In this document: piece by piece, positions 17,555 through 31,247 of the stretch
Numbering within the stretch: position 1 is the first letter of the stretch
Layout of the letters: the number at the start of each line of letters is the position of its first letter
NCBI GenBank assembly: GCA_903813345.2
Contig: CAIIXF020000007.1
Span: 8,935,730 to 8,999,729, forward strand
Direction: 5' to 3'
DNA length: 64,000 bases
Source of the DNA: Owenia fusiformis
Lineage: Eukaryota; Annelida; Polychaeta; Sabellida; Oweniidae
The notes under the pieces: model-generated
What the model saw: only the letters and a program-made list of their open reading frames with translations
Database searches by the model: none
What the model was told of the DNA's origin: nothing
Program-made: the position numbers and the translations under genes

Positions 17555-17666
17555 TAAACATGAATTGGTTTTGATACAAACAGCTTATTAAAATACATTT
17601 TAATTGATTAAACAGAAATGACGTTTACGGGTTTGTGTGTTTTACTTGTTTTGTGTCTGATGGTAT

Positions 17667-19281
17667 GAAGCCACGGACTGCGACTCGCGTAATTCAAAAC
17701 GAGGTTACAACGCATTATAGCTGAACAATGGCGGTAAGTCCAAACTTAATTTGGAAGGCATGTTAGGATTTGGGGTAGATTATTGGTTTGGATATTCTAC
17801 ACAATAGCTAGTATGTTCCAGTCGGTGATCAACATATTCATACTCCACCTGCAATGGCATTCTTGGTGCTCGGCTGTCCAATAGTTTAGCATGAACACAA
17901 ATGAATTCGAAATCTGCCACAAAAAATGTAATTTTGTCAATATTTGTCCCTAATATACCGATTTAAACAAAGGAATCAGAAATGACATCGAATTAATATA
18001 ATTATTCATGTTCTGTTGTTACAATTACATCTTCGTGTGATATTTGGTAAGCGGAAAACGTACAATTACATAGAAAATTGGAATTTATAATAGTCGCAGT
18101 CCATCCATCTGCCCAACGCAGTCCGCGACTCAGTGTTGCTTTATATCTGAAGCTGAACGCAATCACAGCCAAAGGTAGATAGCACAATGTGTGTACAGGT
18201 GTGGCCGAAATGGAGCAACTTTGGACAAAATTGAATATAAAGGGCTATTTAATAGACCTACATCGTGTCTCAATCCATTCTGCAAATATGTACAAGCTGT
18301 CAAATACAGCTGAAATCATGAATTTATGGTAGCTAGCAATATTGATGGACTGTTGGAAAGATCATCCAAAATTACATTAACTCACCAACTCTCCAATTAT
18401 TTGATATTTTCCTGATATCTTAAATACTAGTTAATGTACCCTTCCCCCAACAGCTTTTATTGCATCATCAAAAAGTTAATTGTTTCGCATTTCTACTTCT
18501 TATAAAAAGTCTCACCACTATCCAATTATCTATATATTTAACCCTATCCACAAATTGGTTTGTAATAAACATATTACGTTGTCATCTTGCGCTCGACTGT
18601 TCTGCCAAATACGCTATTGAATTGCCATATTTCTAGGTCTTAAACGATACAATATAGCAATTTGGGACATTGATTCAGGTAATAGATATATGTAAATCAA
18701 CGTAACTTTGAATGATAATCTGGATGCTGACTTTCTTTTCCTGAAACAATAATAGCGTAGGAATATAGTTTACACTATCTTATTTATTTCGTGTTCGCGG
18801 CTGGACTGCGTTGCTTATAATATCAATGGAGGCTGTGTTGCGTTGTTGAAATAGCTTTGTTTACTGGACTGCGTCCACTATGAATGCGCAGTTTGAATCT
18901 AATTTTCTCCTCATGAACACATTCTATTATCAAATCATTTTCACGAATTATACTCGGAGTCTCAACTAACCTTTAGATATCAGAAACGTGTTAAAACTCC
19001 TTTCAAATGTATAGTAAATTAAATAATATGCACATATATTACAGGTAAAATCAGAACTTTGCTACTGTTTTAGCTTGATCTGGACAACTGCTTATTTTCT
19101 TATCTACAGACCAACAGTAGATACAGAGTAATATTTTGGTCACCGATTAGACACTACGATAGCATTTAAAATACCTGGATTTCTCTATTTTGTCGGAAGA
19201 AGCAGAAGGCACTGCCGGATGTCCCTCCATTTTGGCGCTGGGCTGCGGTGTAAAGTTACGCGAGTCGCAGTCCGTGGCTTC
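17667..19281. mobile_element. DNA-transposon-like element with perfect 26-bp TIRs
   Basis: The sequence at 17667-17692, from GAAGCCACGG to ACTCGCGTAA, is the exact reverse complement of 19256-19281. The motif GGACTGCG or its complement recurs inside: near 18117, 18805 and 18865. These could be subterminal transposase-binding repeats. No transposase frame is visible, so it would be non-autonomous. No target-site duplication is evident, so the true ends may extend beyond the perfect match. Confidence 0.6.
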
Positions 19282-19356
19282 GCCCTCGTTTTGCTTATCC
19301 CCCGTGATGAATGGCCCGGATGAATGGCCGGCTCTCTGAGCCTTGTTGTATAACCA

Positions 19357-19902
19357 AAGGGTGGGCCAAAAAACAATACCAATTTAAAGATAAATGATTC
19401 GTATAATATCTCTTAAAGCTTGCCATGTATTATATATCATTTTAAAGATAAATCATTCCCTAACAATATGACACTATCCGATAGAAAAACCTTTGTTTCG
19501 TTGTGAAGATAGAGGCTAAAATTGACACTTGGGGTGTCATGAGTGACCAAAAATCAGAAAAATGAAAATTCAAAAATGTACACCCGTATTGCAGTCATAG
19601 CTGGTGAATTTTGGACTAAACTTGTATAAATGTACATCTTTTGAAGGTGTCAATGTTCAAATTTCCGTCCATTTTTCACAATTTGAAACTCCGCAGTGAA
19701 TAATTTTTTGGTCGCTCATGACACCCCTGGTGTCACTTCTAGCCTCTTACTCTTCAATAAAGCAAGAGTTTTTCAATCGGATGGTCTCAAATCGTTAGGA
19801 AATTATTTATCTTTAAGATAATATATAATACATGGTATGCGTTAACATTATATCATATGATATTTAGCTTTAAACTTGGGTATTGGTTTTTGGTCTACCC
19901 TG
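19357..19902. mobile_element. MITE-like inverted repeat (GGGTGGGCC termini)
   Basis: The left end AAGGGTGGGCCAAAAAACAA pairs with the right end TTGGTTTTTGGTCTACCCTG. Further inward the arms continue to match: AAAGATAAATGATTC with GAAATTATTTATCTTT, and GGTGTCATGAGTGACC with GGTCGCTCATGACACC. The arms are several hundred bases with ~100 bp between them. Termini resemble the Tc1/mariner-type element at 42298. Confidence 0.65.
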
Positions 19903-20233
19903 TATTATTCTTATTAGTCAAATTGACTTAACAAAAGTAAATATCATATTGAATATAAATCACTTATTACACCAATATATAAAACAAGACATTAACGTAC
20001 AAAATGTAACCACCTGCCATTTGTTACAGTTGCCGAACGACAACCGCTGACCACTGTCCACAAAAACGTTAAAAACCATAAGAATATGTCATCATTAGTG
20101 GTGGTTTCATAAAAACTATTGTAACAGACATACTCTGAGTGAAACTTAGGTAGCATTCGGGAATTCAACTGCCGCCTGATGGCTGATCAACGGTTCTACT
20201 CATTTAAATATGAATAGGATGGTGGCAGCTAGT

Positions 20234-20328
20234 ATTCAAACTTATGATCGGACATAAGTATTGTGTGTACTTCAATGTAATATTGATAATTAGTAACATC
20301 ATGCTTGTGTCCGATCATAAATTCGAAT
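20234..20328. mobile_element. Short hairpin MITE (25-bp arms)
   Basis: ATTCAAACTTATGATCGGAC at 20234 pairs with the reverse complement of a block ending at 20328 (GTCCGATCATAAATTCGAAT), with 3 mismatches over 25 bp. Total length is 95 bp. Confidence 0.6.
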
Positions 20329-20589
20329 GATAGTTGTATTTCAAATATTAATTGTATGAGTACGAGACCAATGTTAATGCTACCAGGGGGAATCTGACCT
20401 GCAGGCCTTACTATTTATACATGTTTTTCTGTTTTGAAAATTTCAATGATTAAAGATTTTTTATCATAGTGGAAAATGCATAGCTGACTGTAAACTACAC
20501 GGGAAACTACAATGTGCAAATCGATTTAGATAATTTAAAGTTTTGACAGATAGTCAGATAATTTTGAATAGAAAATACTCTGTTAGTAA

Positions 20590-20965
20590 GGATTTGAGTG
20601 TCCCGTTCCTAACATGGCCGTACCGAGGAAGCACCAAGAATGCTAAAAGAGCGCCTCAAGGGGTATGTGATAAGCCCCTAAAAATGTGACTAAATGTGAC
20701 TTTGGGGTATTTATATGGCAACGCGGTAGCCTGACAGTCGCCCCAGGGTATTTCAACATAAAGGGACTTCCTAGGGGGGTACAGGGGCCAGCCAGGAAAG
20801 TTCCTTTTAATTTTAAAATGAGTTGTAAACCATACGGATCTATTTTTAAATGTTAAGGTTTTAAGTTATATTCTATTCAAATTCTATCACTGTTAAATTA
20901 TATATATGCTTTATATGGACTTATTAGCCTTTTGCAGATTATTGACATTGACATAGACATTTAAA
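20590..20965 (+). pseudogene. Probable LINE 3'-end relic
   Basis: CCTAGGGGGGTACAGGGGCC near 20770 resembles CAAGGGAGGTACATGGGCCA near 5250, in the 3' UTR of the LINE fragment at 5078. GCGGTAGCCTG is also shared (20721 and 5397). The segment ends in TTGACATTGACATAGACATT, a LINE-like simple tail. No coding frame remains. Confidence 0.35.
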
Positions 20966-22471
20966 AACGACCAATTAATTTTGAACATTCATCTGACAGT
21001 CTGACTGACGAGTGTTTTGAGAGTGACAAAAATAGAAAATTTGTTCTGAATGTAAATATATGCAAGTAAATGTGACTTATTCTAACCAGTAATAAAAAAT
21101 GGAACATAACAAACCGTTTGTTGCATTGAATTCTTTGACTGACTAAAAAGGAATAAAACTGACTAAATATGACAAGTAAATTTTAAATTTGACAAATGAC
21201 AATTTTGAAAATTTAAAAGTGACTAAAGTGACCTCACTGCTCCCTCTTGGGGAGCCCTCTAAAGGAAATGGCCTGAAGAAACTGTCTTTAAATACTTGGC
21301 TTCGTCAGGCTACTGAGTACTGATCATCATGATAAGCCATGACATCTCAAATCTTCTCAGCCCTGAGATGCCATGATATAATGAGCTTGATTTGGCGATC
21401 CAGGAGAGCCCAAAATTGAGGATTTTTGAGATCTTTCATCCCAGCTCATATTTCATCTAATTGGGGTCATAAATCTTGTGTAACTGTGCCTGTTGTAATA
21501 TCTGCTGTTAAATGCAATGCCTATTATATAATGTATTGACATTAACGTAAATTATTACATGATAACTATCACATTTATTGACAGGATAACTCTTCCCATC
21601 TGATGTGCTCAGATCACAGAATATGCCTCATATCAGAGCATGTTTCAGGTGAAACAGAAAGATGCTATGAGTATCAGAATGAGTACTGATGTGCGATAGA
21701 AATAATGTTCATAAAGATGGCAGTGTAATCGACGTTTTTATATGCCTTCCCCACGTTCCCACGGGAAATATATAGGGCCTTACTCGAGTCTCTAGCCAAT
21801 TCTTCACGATATAGTGGCCTTAGAAGAAGGTAGATAGGGTCTCTCGTGAGCTACACTGCTGTAGAGTCATGACATATACAAGGGACGGATCTGAAAACTA
21901 GTTAACAAGGGGGGGGGGCAAGTTTCAAGTCTGAAATAACTTCAAAGTGGGGCCCTAAAACCAATAATTGGGCCCAAATTTTGAAAATTAGGATCATTGT
22001 CTTGATTGTGCCTAATTTAAAAAAACAAGGCATTAAAGATAGATATATTGACTCAGATCTGGCATAAGCATCTCATATCATTGTACTACAAGTTCCTGTG
22101 TGTGGGCAGTGTCTAAAATCATGTTTTCTAAAAATATACGAACGTAAGTTATTCTATATTTTTACATCGTTCGCTGTTTAGGACAATATCCGGGCAATTT
22201 ATGACGTCATTTTCGTAAACATAAGCAGACAATATTTGTTGAGCGTGGGTCCGTGAGAAATCGATCTCAATAAAAGTTATTTATATTCTCATTGATGATG
22301 AAATTAACTATGTCAATGTGATAATTACGGATCTGAACATGTGTTTTACGATTGGTGAGTATGAAATGCAATTCTGCAGATGTTTTAAATTGGAAAGGGG
22401 AACGTAAAGGTCAGACATTCAAAAATCAAAATTGAAATTGAAAATCAAGTGAGGCAACATATTTCTATAGG
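20966..22471. other. Intergenic; no gene recognised
   Basis: AT-rich sequence with scattered TGAC-rich stretches (21000-21230) and a GGGCCC-rich fragment near 21900-21980 of the same type as the element at 25529. No supported coding region. Confidence 0.45.
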
Positions 22472-23822
22472 TACAGTACTGATCATGCCTGAAATCACAC
22501 CGGCACGCGCCTAGGCGCGATCGATCGACACGCCGAGATGTCGTCGGTAGGCTCGCCGATCGGCATGCCTTTCGGCTCACTGAGTGCCCATCGACGCGTC
22601 TATCGGCGTTTAATTTGAATTCCCAGTCGGAGGGATCGATCGGCACACACTGTACTGTACTAAACATACCGTGAACAGATCTCCGATCGGCATTGAAACA
22701 TGTTAACAACGTAAAAACACTTTCATCGGTATGAGTGATAAAATATAATAATAAACAAACTGATGATTAAACTAAATACTTAAATAGGTCTATGTCATTT
22801 TTGTTGTTTTCTTCTGCATGTGTTATCGGACATTATTAGGTTATGATTAAAAACGTATAATATTAATATTCATCGTCGAAATGTGTTTTGGAATAAAAAG
22901 ATTTGATGGTGTTAATTTATTTTTATATTGGAATGTATCCGGGGGCTGGGGGATAGCAAGGGCCAAAATTTGACGAAGTAAGTTTTCAGTCGTATATTTT
23001 TTAAAAGAAAATGAACAATTCAGTCTCTCCGCAATCTGTTTTCAAATACGAGTTAAATAAAACAGTATCACGGCTGTGGTCAAAATATTTGTCACCTGCG
23101 TGGAGCATGTTATTTTTCATAAAAAACACACAAATTATATAATCTATAACTCATATATTTGTTATACGAAAAAACTACCTTTCGATCACAAAACCAGTGA
23201 GTACAATATTGATATTTTCAGATCTGATGCAATGATCGTACACAAATTGTGATTCAAGTCGGTTATTTTAAAAGCAGAAAAGAGATGAGAAATTGTATCA
23301 AACATGTCATACTTCCTTACCAATATTATTTTTTAATTGAGGATAAGGGCTCCGCCTAATCTGACTTTGATGGCTCGAAATATGTAAATCTGTAAATCGA
23401 GAGCCATGTAGCAGTTAAAAGAGAAAAGCCCATTAGAGTTGAATAAATACATATCAATGAATTATCTGTTCATAGTTTTAATATATTTATTCTAATAGGC
23501 TAATTGACACTTAAACATGCATCTAATTAATGCGTTGTGTTTGGGATTCTATTACTAAATACCGTATCTAAAATTGATTATATGAAGTGCACCTGTTATT
23601 TTTACATTAAAGATGATCTGTTTTATTAGTCGCAACAAAACTTTTTTAAGTACATGTAGTATATCGTACATCAGTGAAGAAGCTACGGCTACCCGTTTTA
23701 CGTGCAGTATGGCAATTCTTGAAATACTTGTATTTATTATGAATTACATTATTAGTCCAAAATACACATTTCGTTCAATAAGAAACACATAAAAACGTTC
23801 AATACATTATCTAATACGCAGC

Positions 23823-23927
23823 GATCGGACAAAATGAACGGAGGAGGGAGGTCAGCCCATTTTTGATAGAAAATTCAACAAATCTTCACCAACCCCACCC
23901 CCTCCGATCCGTTCATATTTTCCGATC
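23823..23927. mobile_element. Hairpin MITE, 105 bp
   Basis: GATCGGACAAAATGAACGGA at the left pairs with TCCGTTCATATTTTCCGATC at the right (two mismatches in 20). GGAGGAGGG and CCCACCCCCTCC extend the pairing inward. Confidence 0.6.
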
Positions 23928-25528
23928 ACCAGGTGCGTCTACAGGTGAATAAAAACAACGTATTGCAAAAACCGTATTGTTATATTAAGATCTAGGAGTA
24001 TTATAAGTGTTCGAACTCGGGATTTCTAAACTGCCACCGGACTACTGACTCTATAAAATACGCTTAACTACTAATTATTGAGCCGTTCAGTGAACCAGAT
24101 TTGGAATCAATAGTTGTAGTCTGTGATAAAATGAACTTGATACATGTTACTTAAATTTCTATCAACTCATTTTTATGATCAGAGATGGTCAAACGCTATA
24201 TTCTATTGACAACGTAACATTCATTTGTCATCGTGACGTGCAGGTCATGACAACCATCAACATGCAATGGTGTATGTTTACAAAAAACTTGAAACCAGGA
24301 GTTTTATTTAGACGGGATTTCCCCTTTTTATGTCTCCAACTTTTTTGTGTACGGTGTTTAGCGTCTGGGGTCGGCGTTCAGCGTCTGTAACAAATGGCGG
24401 GTGGTGACATTTTTCATGTTTATGCCTTGTTTAATATTTAAGGCTCTAAATGAAATATAATATATATCTGATATCATCATGATGTTATTCTTATTATATT
24501 ATTCTGTTTTCCAGGTGCCAATGAGTATGACACACAAGCAGTGACAATTGAGATTTCAAGTCCAGTTTGAAGAACAATACGCCGTTCTTCCAAGTTATAG
24601 CCCAGGGAGTTCAAGTTTATGCATCTTGCCTCAAGTAAAGTGTTAGCCCTTAAAGACAGGACCGTAGCCAGGGAGTGGCCGGGGGTCGGAGTTTTCACCA
24701 TTTTGAGCAATTTTCAAATGATTTTGGTCATTTTTTGGTCAGATTTGTCAAAAGTGAACCCCTTGGAATTTCTTTAAAAGTGAACTCACTCTCTTGATAC
24801 ATCCTGACAGTGGGCCTGAAAGGTTTATCCCATATTGTATTGGGGAAATGGCACAGTTGCTTGATGCAAGAGTAAAACTTTGAAATAACCATAGATAATA
24901 TTACAATAGATAAAAGTTTAGCATGCATTATTTTTTTCGTTTAATTATTAAATTTGAGAGCAGGTAGACGTACACAGCAGTGCAGTGAATTATGTTTGTA
25001 TTTTAAGAAGTTGTTTTCAGGTGTTACCAGCGATGATTGCAGGCATGAATACACTTTAAATATATTTCCTAACATATTCCTTCAGTAAATACACCCGTTT
25101 GCATGTTTTAAATAAGCCGTAAATAAAATGTTTAAACTTTGTTAGCATGGTCTATAAACTACAACGACCGTCAACCTTTTTAAGTTTTGATTTGTTTTGT
25201 TGAAATTAGATTAAGAAATTAGTCTTTCAAATGTCACCAGTGTCTTTAGGGTTGAGGTTTCACGTCGGTTTAAATTAGAATAATTCTTTACTATCTGGTT
25301 TTGTTTGCTTCATTGTGAAATGTTCATCGAATTGTTATTTTTCGAATCATTTCTATTTCGTTACATAAGTTATTTGGAATAAACTTAATTTCAGCTAAAA
25401 TGCAGGGAAGTGCATGGCTGTTTTTGAAACTTCAAAATTTTATTTTGACGTTTTGTTGCTTATCACCGTATTAATTATGTTTTATGTTTGTTTATTTGTT
25501 TTTATTTCTTATACAAGTACAAGTAAGT

Positions 25529-25829
25529 CAGGGGCGGATCTGGGAACCAACAAGGGGGGAGGGCCCAAATTTGAGGTCAGAGAAAAAAACGTCCGCGCTT
25601 GCGCGTAAAAAAATTTTGGGCCCCTAAAAGGCAAAAGTGGGCCCAAATTTTGAGGCCCATTTTCTTCAAAATTTGGCCTGAATTTAAAAAATAAGGCCTT
25701 TAAAGGCCCAGTAATGACCAAAAAGGCCGACTTTTTGGGGCCTTAAGGCCTTTTTTGGGCCCAGTTTTTTTTCTGGGCCCACCAAAGGGGGCCCGGGCCC
25801 CCAGCCCCCCCCCCCCTAATCCGCCAGTG
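25529..25829. mobile_element. MITE with CAGGGGCGGAT termini, GGGCCC-rich
   Basis: CAGGGGCGGATC at the left pairs with AATCCGCCAGTG at the right. The interior is rich in GGCCC words and C or G runs. Termini of this CAG.GGCGGAT type are common in hAT-like MITEs of invertebrates. Related internal sequence occurs near 21930 and 36850-36960. Confidence 0.6.
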
Positions 25830-27748
25830 TATGTTATACATTGCAAGTCACACCCGTAGCAAACCCTGCATTGCCTTACAAAGTTTACATGAGCAGTTTC
25901 GAGAAACATTAGAATATGGGAGGGGTTCAAGAAGAGACCCGGTGTAAAAGGGTAGGAGGTCCAGACAGTATCTGTTGGAATGTTACATATTTCCCTATCC
26001 AACATATGCCGGATAGGCGTATGCATGAGTGGAGGGTTGGAGAAATAGGGCCTCGTGAGAGATACATGTTCTTGACAGTCAGTAATTGTTTACACCCCCC
26101 CCCCTTCCTTGAAATGCTTTTTGTTCATTGAAACAATACGAAATCAAAATTGACTAGTTTCCTAATTACAATAAAAACAAACGGCTGATTAGAAGATTAC
26201 AGTGACTGTTTCCCGTCATTACATAACAATGTTGATGGTGGGCAAAGGAAATCGAGTCTGTATTGATCTAGTTAATAAGCATGATACGTGATTATAAACG
26301 TAGAGTAAAGGAAATGACAGGAAATTTTTTAGAATTCTCATTGTAATCCGAACTATGTGAATTTATACCATTCGCTCAGACATGGGCTAAAATTTTGATT
26401 CTTTTCAGCCTATTTCTATTCTATCCAACAGCATTAAATGATCAAACTCAATTAATTAGTAAAACTTCAATAAGGGATCACGTAAATTTCGATACAGCGG
26501 TAAATGAAAGTTTTATGCTTATTATGCGGGAACTATGAAATATTAGATTTAATTACCTAGGTACCGTATTCGGGGGGACATTTTATCCTTTTTAGATTTT
26601 ATATCGATTTTGACATTTTTGCCCTCTGGCTATGAAATATGTCTCTGATATGTATGTATTTCCCGAGAGAAAATGGGACATTTGCGGGGCCTGATGCAAG
26701 ACTAGTTATCTGTTTTCCTGGCTTGTTTGAAATGGATAAACTTTGCACTTTGTCGTATGTTTCAATGAAGCCCATGTGGGAATGACAGCCTGTAGACCTA
26801 GAAATCCATATTTATATACTATAGATCGAGATAGAATAGTAATACAAAATATAGTATCCCAATTTCCAGTATCACACTAGACACCAACTTTAAAATACTA
26901 GTAACAGATTTAGAATTCCTATTTTAAAATCAAGAGTCAGTTTAATCAGGAATTATAAATTCATTGATAAAATGCGATCGAGATAGACTGGTGGACAGGA
27001 TGAGCTAGGATGCAATCAGGAAGGCGCTTAGTTGTTTATATTAATTATTGGGTCTTATAACACCTTAGTATAGTATACCCCTCCCTCCCAAATCACAACT
27101 TCGCAACCACCGTCAATTTTATAATCAAATCCCTATCCCTCAGTCACTAATGCAAATACATGAATAAATATAATTGGAGTGAATTGCATGCGTTTCGAAT
27201 GAAGTTATCTTTGTAGTACTAGTATTAATTTGTTCAAACAAGTTTACAGAAGATAAATGAAAGGGGACAAAGGGAAACACAGGGGCGTAGCCAACTTTCA
27301 GTCAGGGGGGATGCGATTGCCCCTTAAACATTCGGTTTTCAGTCAGAATGGGGTGGGGGTGCGATTAGCAAGCCAAAATATTTTTTTAAGATATGTTTTG
27401 AATTTTACAAAAATCAATGCAATTTCCTTCAAAATTGAGCTAGAAACTTCACCTTTACTTCACAATAAAAAGCATATTTTAAAGCTCATTTCTTCTTCCA
27501 TCTCATGGTTATATTTTCATTAGTGATGGGGGAGGGGGTTTGGTCGCTAGGCCTATGAAAACATTTCAACCTGCCAACCTTACGGTGGGAGCAAGTATAC
27601 ATCAATTTGCTTATAATATCAATACAGATAAATGGTCGAAACTGGAAGCGTAATTGATAAAGCACAGCAAAGTATTTAGCTTAGGCTTATTAAAATAATG
27701 AACGTTCTATCTACAATCATGTTGTATAAACATCTGTACATGTAGTCT

Positions 27749-27922
27749 CAGGCCCGTAGCCAAGAGGGGGGGGGGGTTGAGTAAATGCGAGCAACCAAAA
27801 GTTCTTTCAAAATCATGCCCTTCTTTGTCTTGTGATCTTCAAGTAATTTGGGACAACATGTGACACTCCTTTTTTAAAAAGCGAACTAACCCCTTGCCAA
27901 AAGCTGGCTACGGGCCCGCCTG
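27749..27922. mobile_element. MITE with CAGGCCCGTAGCCA termini, 174 bp
   Basis: CAGGCCCGTAGCCA at 27749 pairs with TGGCTACGGGCCCGCCTG ending 27922 (4 extra bases on the right). A G-run follows the left tip. Partial relatives with GTAGCCA near a G-run occur around 24660, 27285 and 36395. Confidence 0.65.
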
Positions 27923-28286
27923 TAACATCCCCTACAAAAGTTTGTTCCCGTCTTGTAAGTAATAATAAATCAAAACAAAGCTTTTTTTAAATTATGAATG
28001 TAAACACTTATCAATATGTATGCAACATGCAAAACCATAAACTGAATACATTTAAAGATTAGACTGCAGCTTCTTGAAAAGAAAGCAGAACGTGTCATCA
28101 CCGCCAACATAGAGAGCAACGTGTACATGTACTAATTATAAGTATCTGAAAGATAACGCAAAAAAACTTAATTATTAACTTTCAAGTCTTAACAATTTAA
28201 CATGTAACTGTAACATGTAACTGTAACATAACATATATATCGCCCCGAGGGGTCATTTAGCTTGATGAATAACCCCTCTGGTATTA

Positions 28287-28488
28287 GAGAGGTTTCGCAC
28301 AATGGATTTACCTCAACTCGTTTTAGTTTGAACTAGCTGCTCATTAAAATGTACCCTACGCGCAGAGCCTAGAAATAAACTACAGAAGATGAAGCTCTCT
28401 TTTAATTAAGAAGTGAAGTCGAACGAATGCAGAGGGTAATAAATCTGGTGAACACAACACGTTGAGCTAAAAACTTGCGAAACCTCTC
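28287..28488. mobile_element. MITE with GAGAGGTTTCGCA TIRs and TA duplication
   Basis: GAGAGGTTTCGCA at 28287-28299 is the exact complement of TGCGAAACCTCTC at 28476-28488. Both ends are flanked by TA (28285-28286 and 28489-28490). This fits a non-autonomous Tc1/mariner-type element of 202 bp. Confidence 0.65.
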
Positions 28489-30666
28489 TATAAACGCATT
28501 GTTGAACGCAAATGATCATGTGGATTCACTTAAATTCTGAATTATATTCAACTGTTCCTGTAAACTTCAACGAATGCATTTAATCCCATGATGCGTTTCA
28601 CTCCTATCTGGAGTCTGGGCCCGAGTCTGGGAGTGCAGACTTGCACCCCGGGACTTGCACCAACCCTTGCCCCTCTTCCACCCCGTGTCATCCTTGAGGT
28701 CCATGCATAGCCAAACACTCCACATGCCTGTATCACCCCGTTAATGGAAACAACCTGTAAAAAATGAATATCATATTAAGCAAATGCCTTTTATGGCCAG
28801 GTAACCGAGACATCAAAGTGATATTGAGTAAATTTCCTCCAACTCAAAACGTAATTATATAGATATAAATAACTCTCTTCATAAAATCTAACGTTCACAA
28901 TCCTTATCTAAATTGTGTATGGAACAAAACCAGAAGTCTGTTATATTATATTAGTCTACAAAATGTCCGATGACTTAACTGTATGGAATTTTGAAATATA
29001 AACATTTTATTGTAGATATATAACAAAAACACATCAACATAGAAAAATTCAATACAGTTATATTGTAACAATATTCATATTATATTAATTAGAGGGACCA
29101 AACACATTCGCTATTGCTAAGGTTTCTACGACTTTAACTGTCTTATCAGCATCTTGATCCATCAAGGTATTACAATATTGTATGACTGAAGGAATACACT
29201 GGTATGCTATGTCAGAGCATGAAATTACAATTACACTGTGCTTAATAGGCGGCTTCATACTCCTTACGTCTCAAAATCTCTTAATTTTCAAATGGGAGTA
29301 TATCATTTTCGTGAGCAGGATTTGGCGGGACAATACGATTTTCTATCAAAATCAAAAATATTCCAAGGTGTTATTCATCGGGAAGTAGTATCATAAGATT
29401 TTAGATATATCATTGCATCCCACGACCGGTTTGATTATCAATACGCAATCAGTCTGGTACTGGTCAAGTGAGTAATAAATAACAGACGCTAATAAGACAC
29501 AGGATGCAATCAGGTTAATTATCGTCTTTTATTGTCTTAAGTCTCAGCGTACCTTGTAAGATAATCATTCCCGTTTGATTTTGTTTGAATCGAAATTAAT
29601 TTTATTCCTTACAATAGTTAAGAAATTTTGTTGATCATGTTGGCTCCAAGCAACAATTTTAAATCGTCGTTCTGTAAGACTGTGAAACACTAAATTATTT
29701 CGTGTTTTTATTATCTTAACGTAGCGTATATTAATACTTGTTTGCTGAATGAGACCCGCGGAATGAGATTAATTTCAATATGATTCGCACAATGATAAGA
29801 CTTTCATCACAGGCTTCAATGACTGCCCATCATTGGCATCATACTGTTTTTCAATAATTCCTTTATTATAATAATTGTTGAAGGTACGAAATACAACACG
29901 ATCATTTTAATCATGGAAATTCGTCCTTTGCTAAATCATGTCAAGTTGAAATAATGTCCGATGGGAGGCTTTTAGAAGGGTTGTACCAAGCAATGTTTAG
30001 TTTTGATTGACAGTTCCAACGACTACGCCGATGGACAGTCTTGATAGGTGCTGATGGGAATGCAGTTTCGGCGAGACAAGGGGAATAAAAACAAATATTT
30101 TGAACTTGCTTTCTCTTGAGCTTTCGAAATTGTACCCTCTCCCCACTTGGCAAAATCTGTCTCGATAAATATTCTTTTTACTCAAACTTACTCAAACAAA
30201 TGAATTGTCCACTTTTCAATGTACATGAACATCTTTTTAGTCGTAGAATCCCATCAATATCTAGCCAGTTTATTTAATTCAGTTACCCCGTGCGACGACA
30301 TAGATTGTAAAAAATATTTAAATCCGTGGGACGTTAATAGCGATATATTACATTAAACTGTGTGGATTAATGTCCCCGGGTTAATGTCTCACGAATTTTA
30401 AATGTAAATCGAAATATTATCGTCTTGGCGATGAGCAATGTAATGTGTTGATACACGTAATTCTCACGACGAAGTCGATGGATAGTGCCGATGGGAATGC
30501 GGTTCCGATGACTGTGTCGATCGGTAGTACTTTGCTGTGCCGATGGCAAGGCCCATCGGCGTGCCGACCTGTGCCTATCGACGTGCCGATCGGCCTGCCG
30601 ACTACGCGCCTATCGACTCGCCGATTGGAGCATGCCGATGTGATCTTAGGCATGATGTGTACTGTA

Positions 30667-31247
30667 TAGGCTAGTGAATTGAATCTGAAAAAAAGCTTCC
30701 GTAGTTTACCCCAAAATATGCGTAGGACAAGACCCCCCCCCCCGACAAGACTTCATGTAGGCAAGGTTCAAATTTGACAATTTTGGCCCTGAAATCACTT
30801 GGAAAAGTACATATCAAACATGGTGAAAAACTTCCTGATTTCGAAAGAAATGTTTGCCAGGGGGAATGGGGGGGGACCCCGAAATAATGGCCACAGGTTG
30901 CTCTACCGAGCTGACAGAAGGGTTTCAGCAGTCCGCGATCAGCCTCTGTAACAAATGGCAGATGGTGACATTTGTTGGACTAGGATTATTGAAGTCTGTA
31001 ACAAATGGTTACACTTTTGTAATCGCCACCAGATTGTGACATTTTGGCTTTTGAGCCAGCTGTGTTCAGTAACGCACGCCCCATTTTTAATCAGAAATTT
31101 AGACTTTTTGGATACCTATCAACCTCCTGTAGATTTAATGTCTTTTTTATTTTCAGATTAATCACAAAAACTCGGAACAGTCATGGTGGATTATGACTGT
31201 TTTCATACTACTTCCAAATTCTGAAGATACTCCATTATACCTACATT
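30667..31247. other. Region upstream of WD40 gene start
   Basis: Contains TCTGTAACAAATGG copies (30945, 30998) of a recurring intronic repeat and a possible 3' splice site (TTATTTTCAG ending 31157), which could begin a 5' UTR-containing exon running into the coding start at 31248. Confidence 0.35.

Larger units (their letters stand above)
22472..30666. mobile_element. Candidate 8.2 kb TIR element with GC-rich CGATCGGC arms
   Basis: The left end (22472: TACAGTAC...ATCATGCCTGAAATCACA) and right end (the complement, ...TGTGATCTTAGGCATGAT...GTACTGTA, ending 30666) form an imperfect inverted repeat of ~38 bp. The end octamers TACAGTAC and GTACTGTA are exact complements. Both ends are flanked by TAGG (22468-22471 and 30667-30670), a plausible 4-bp target duplication. 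Behind each tip is a ~180-bp GC-rich arm full of CCGATCGGC-like words (22497-22650 and 30470-30640), in sharp contrast to the AT-rich surroundings. No transposase frame is visible between them; the interior holds several smaller MITEs. Two separate MITEs in opposite orientation are the alternative. Confidence 0.45.

Noticed and set aside
25509-26131. Several overlapping 70-108 codon frames
   Set aside because: They derive from a GGGCCC-rich MITE and its G/C runs; no protein features.
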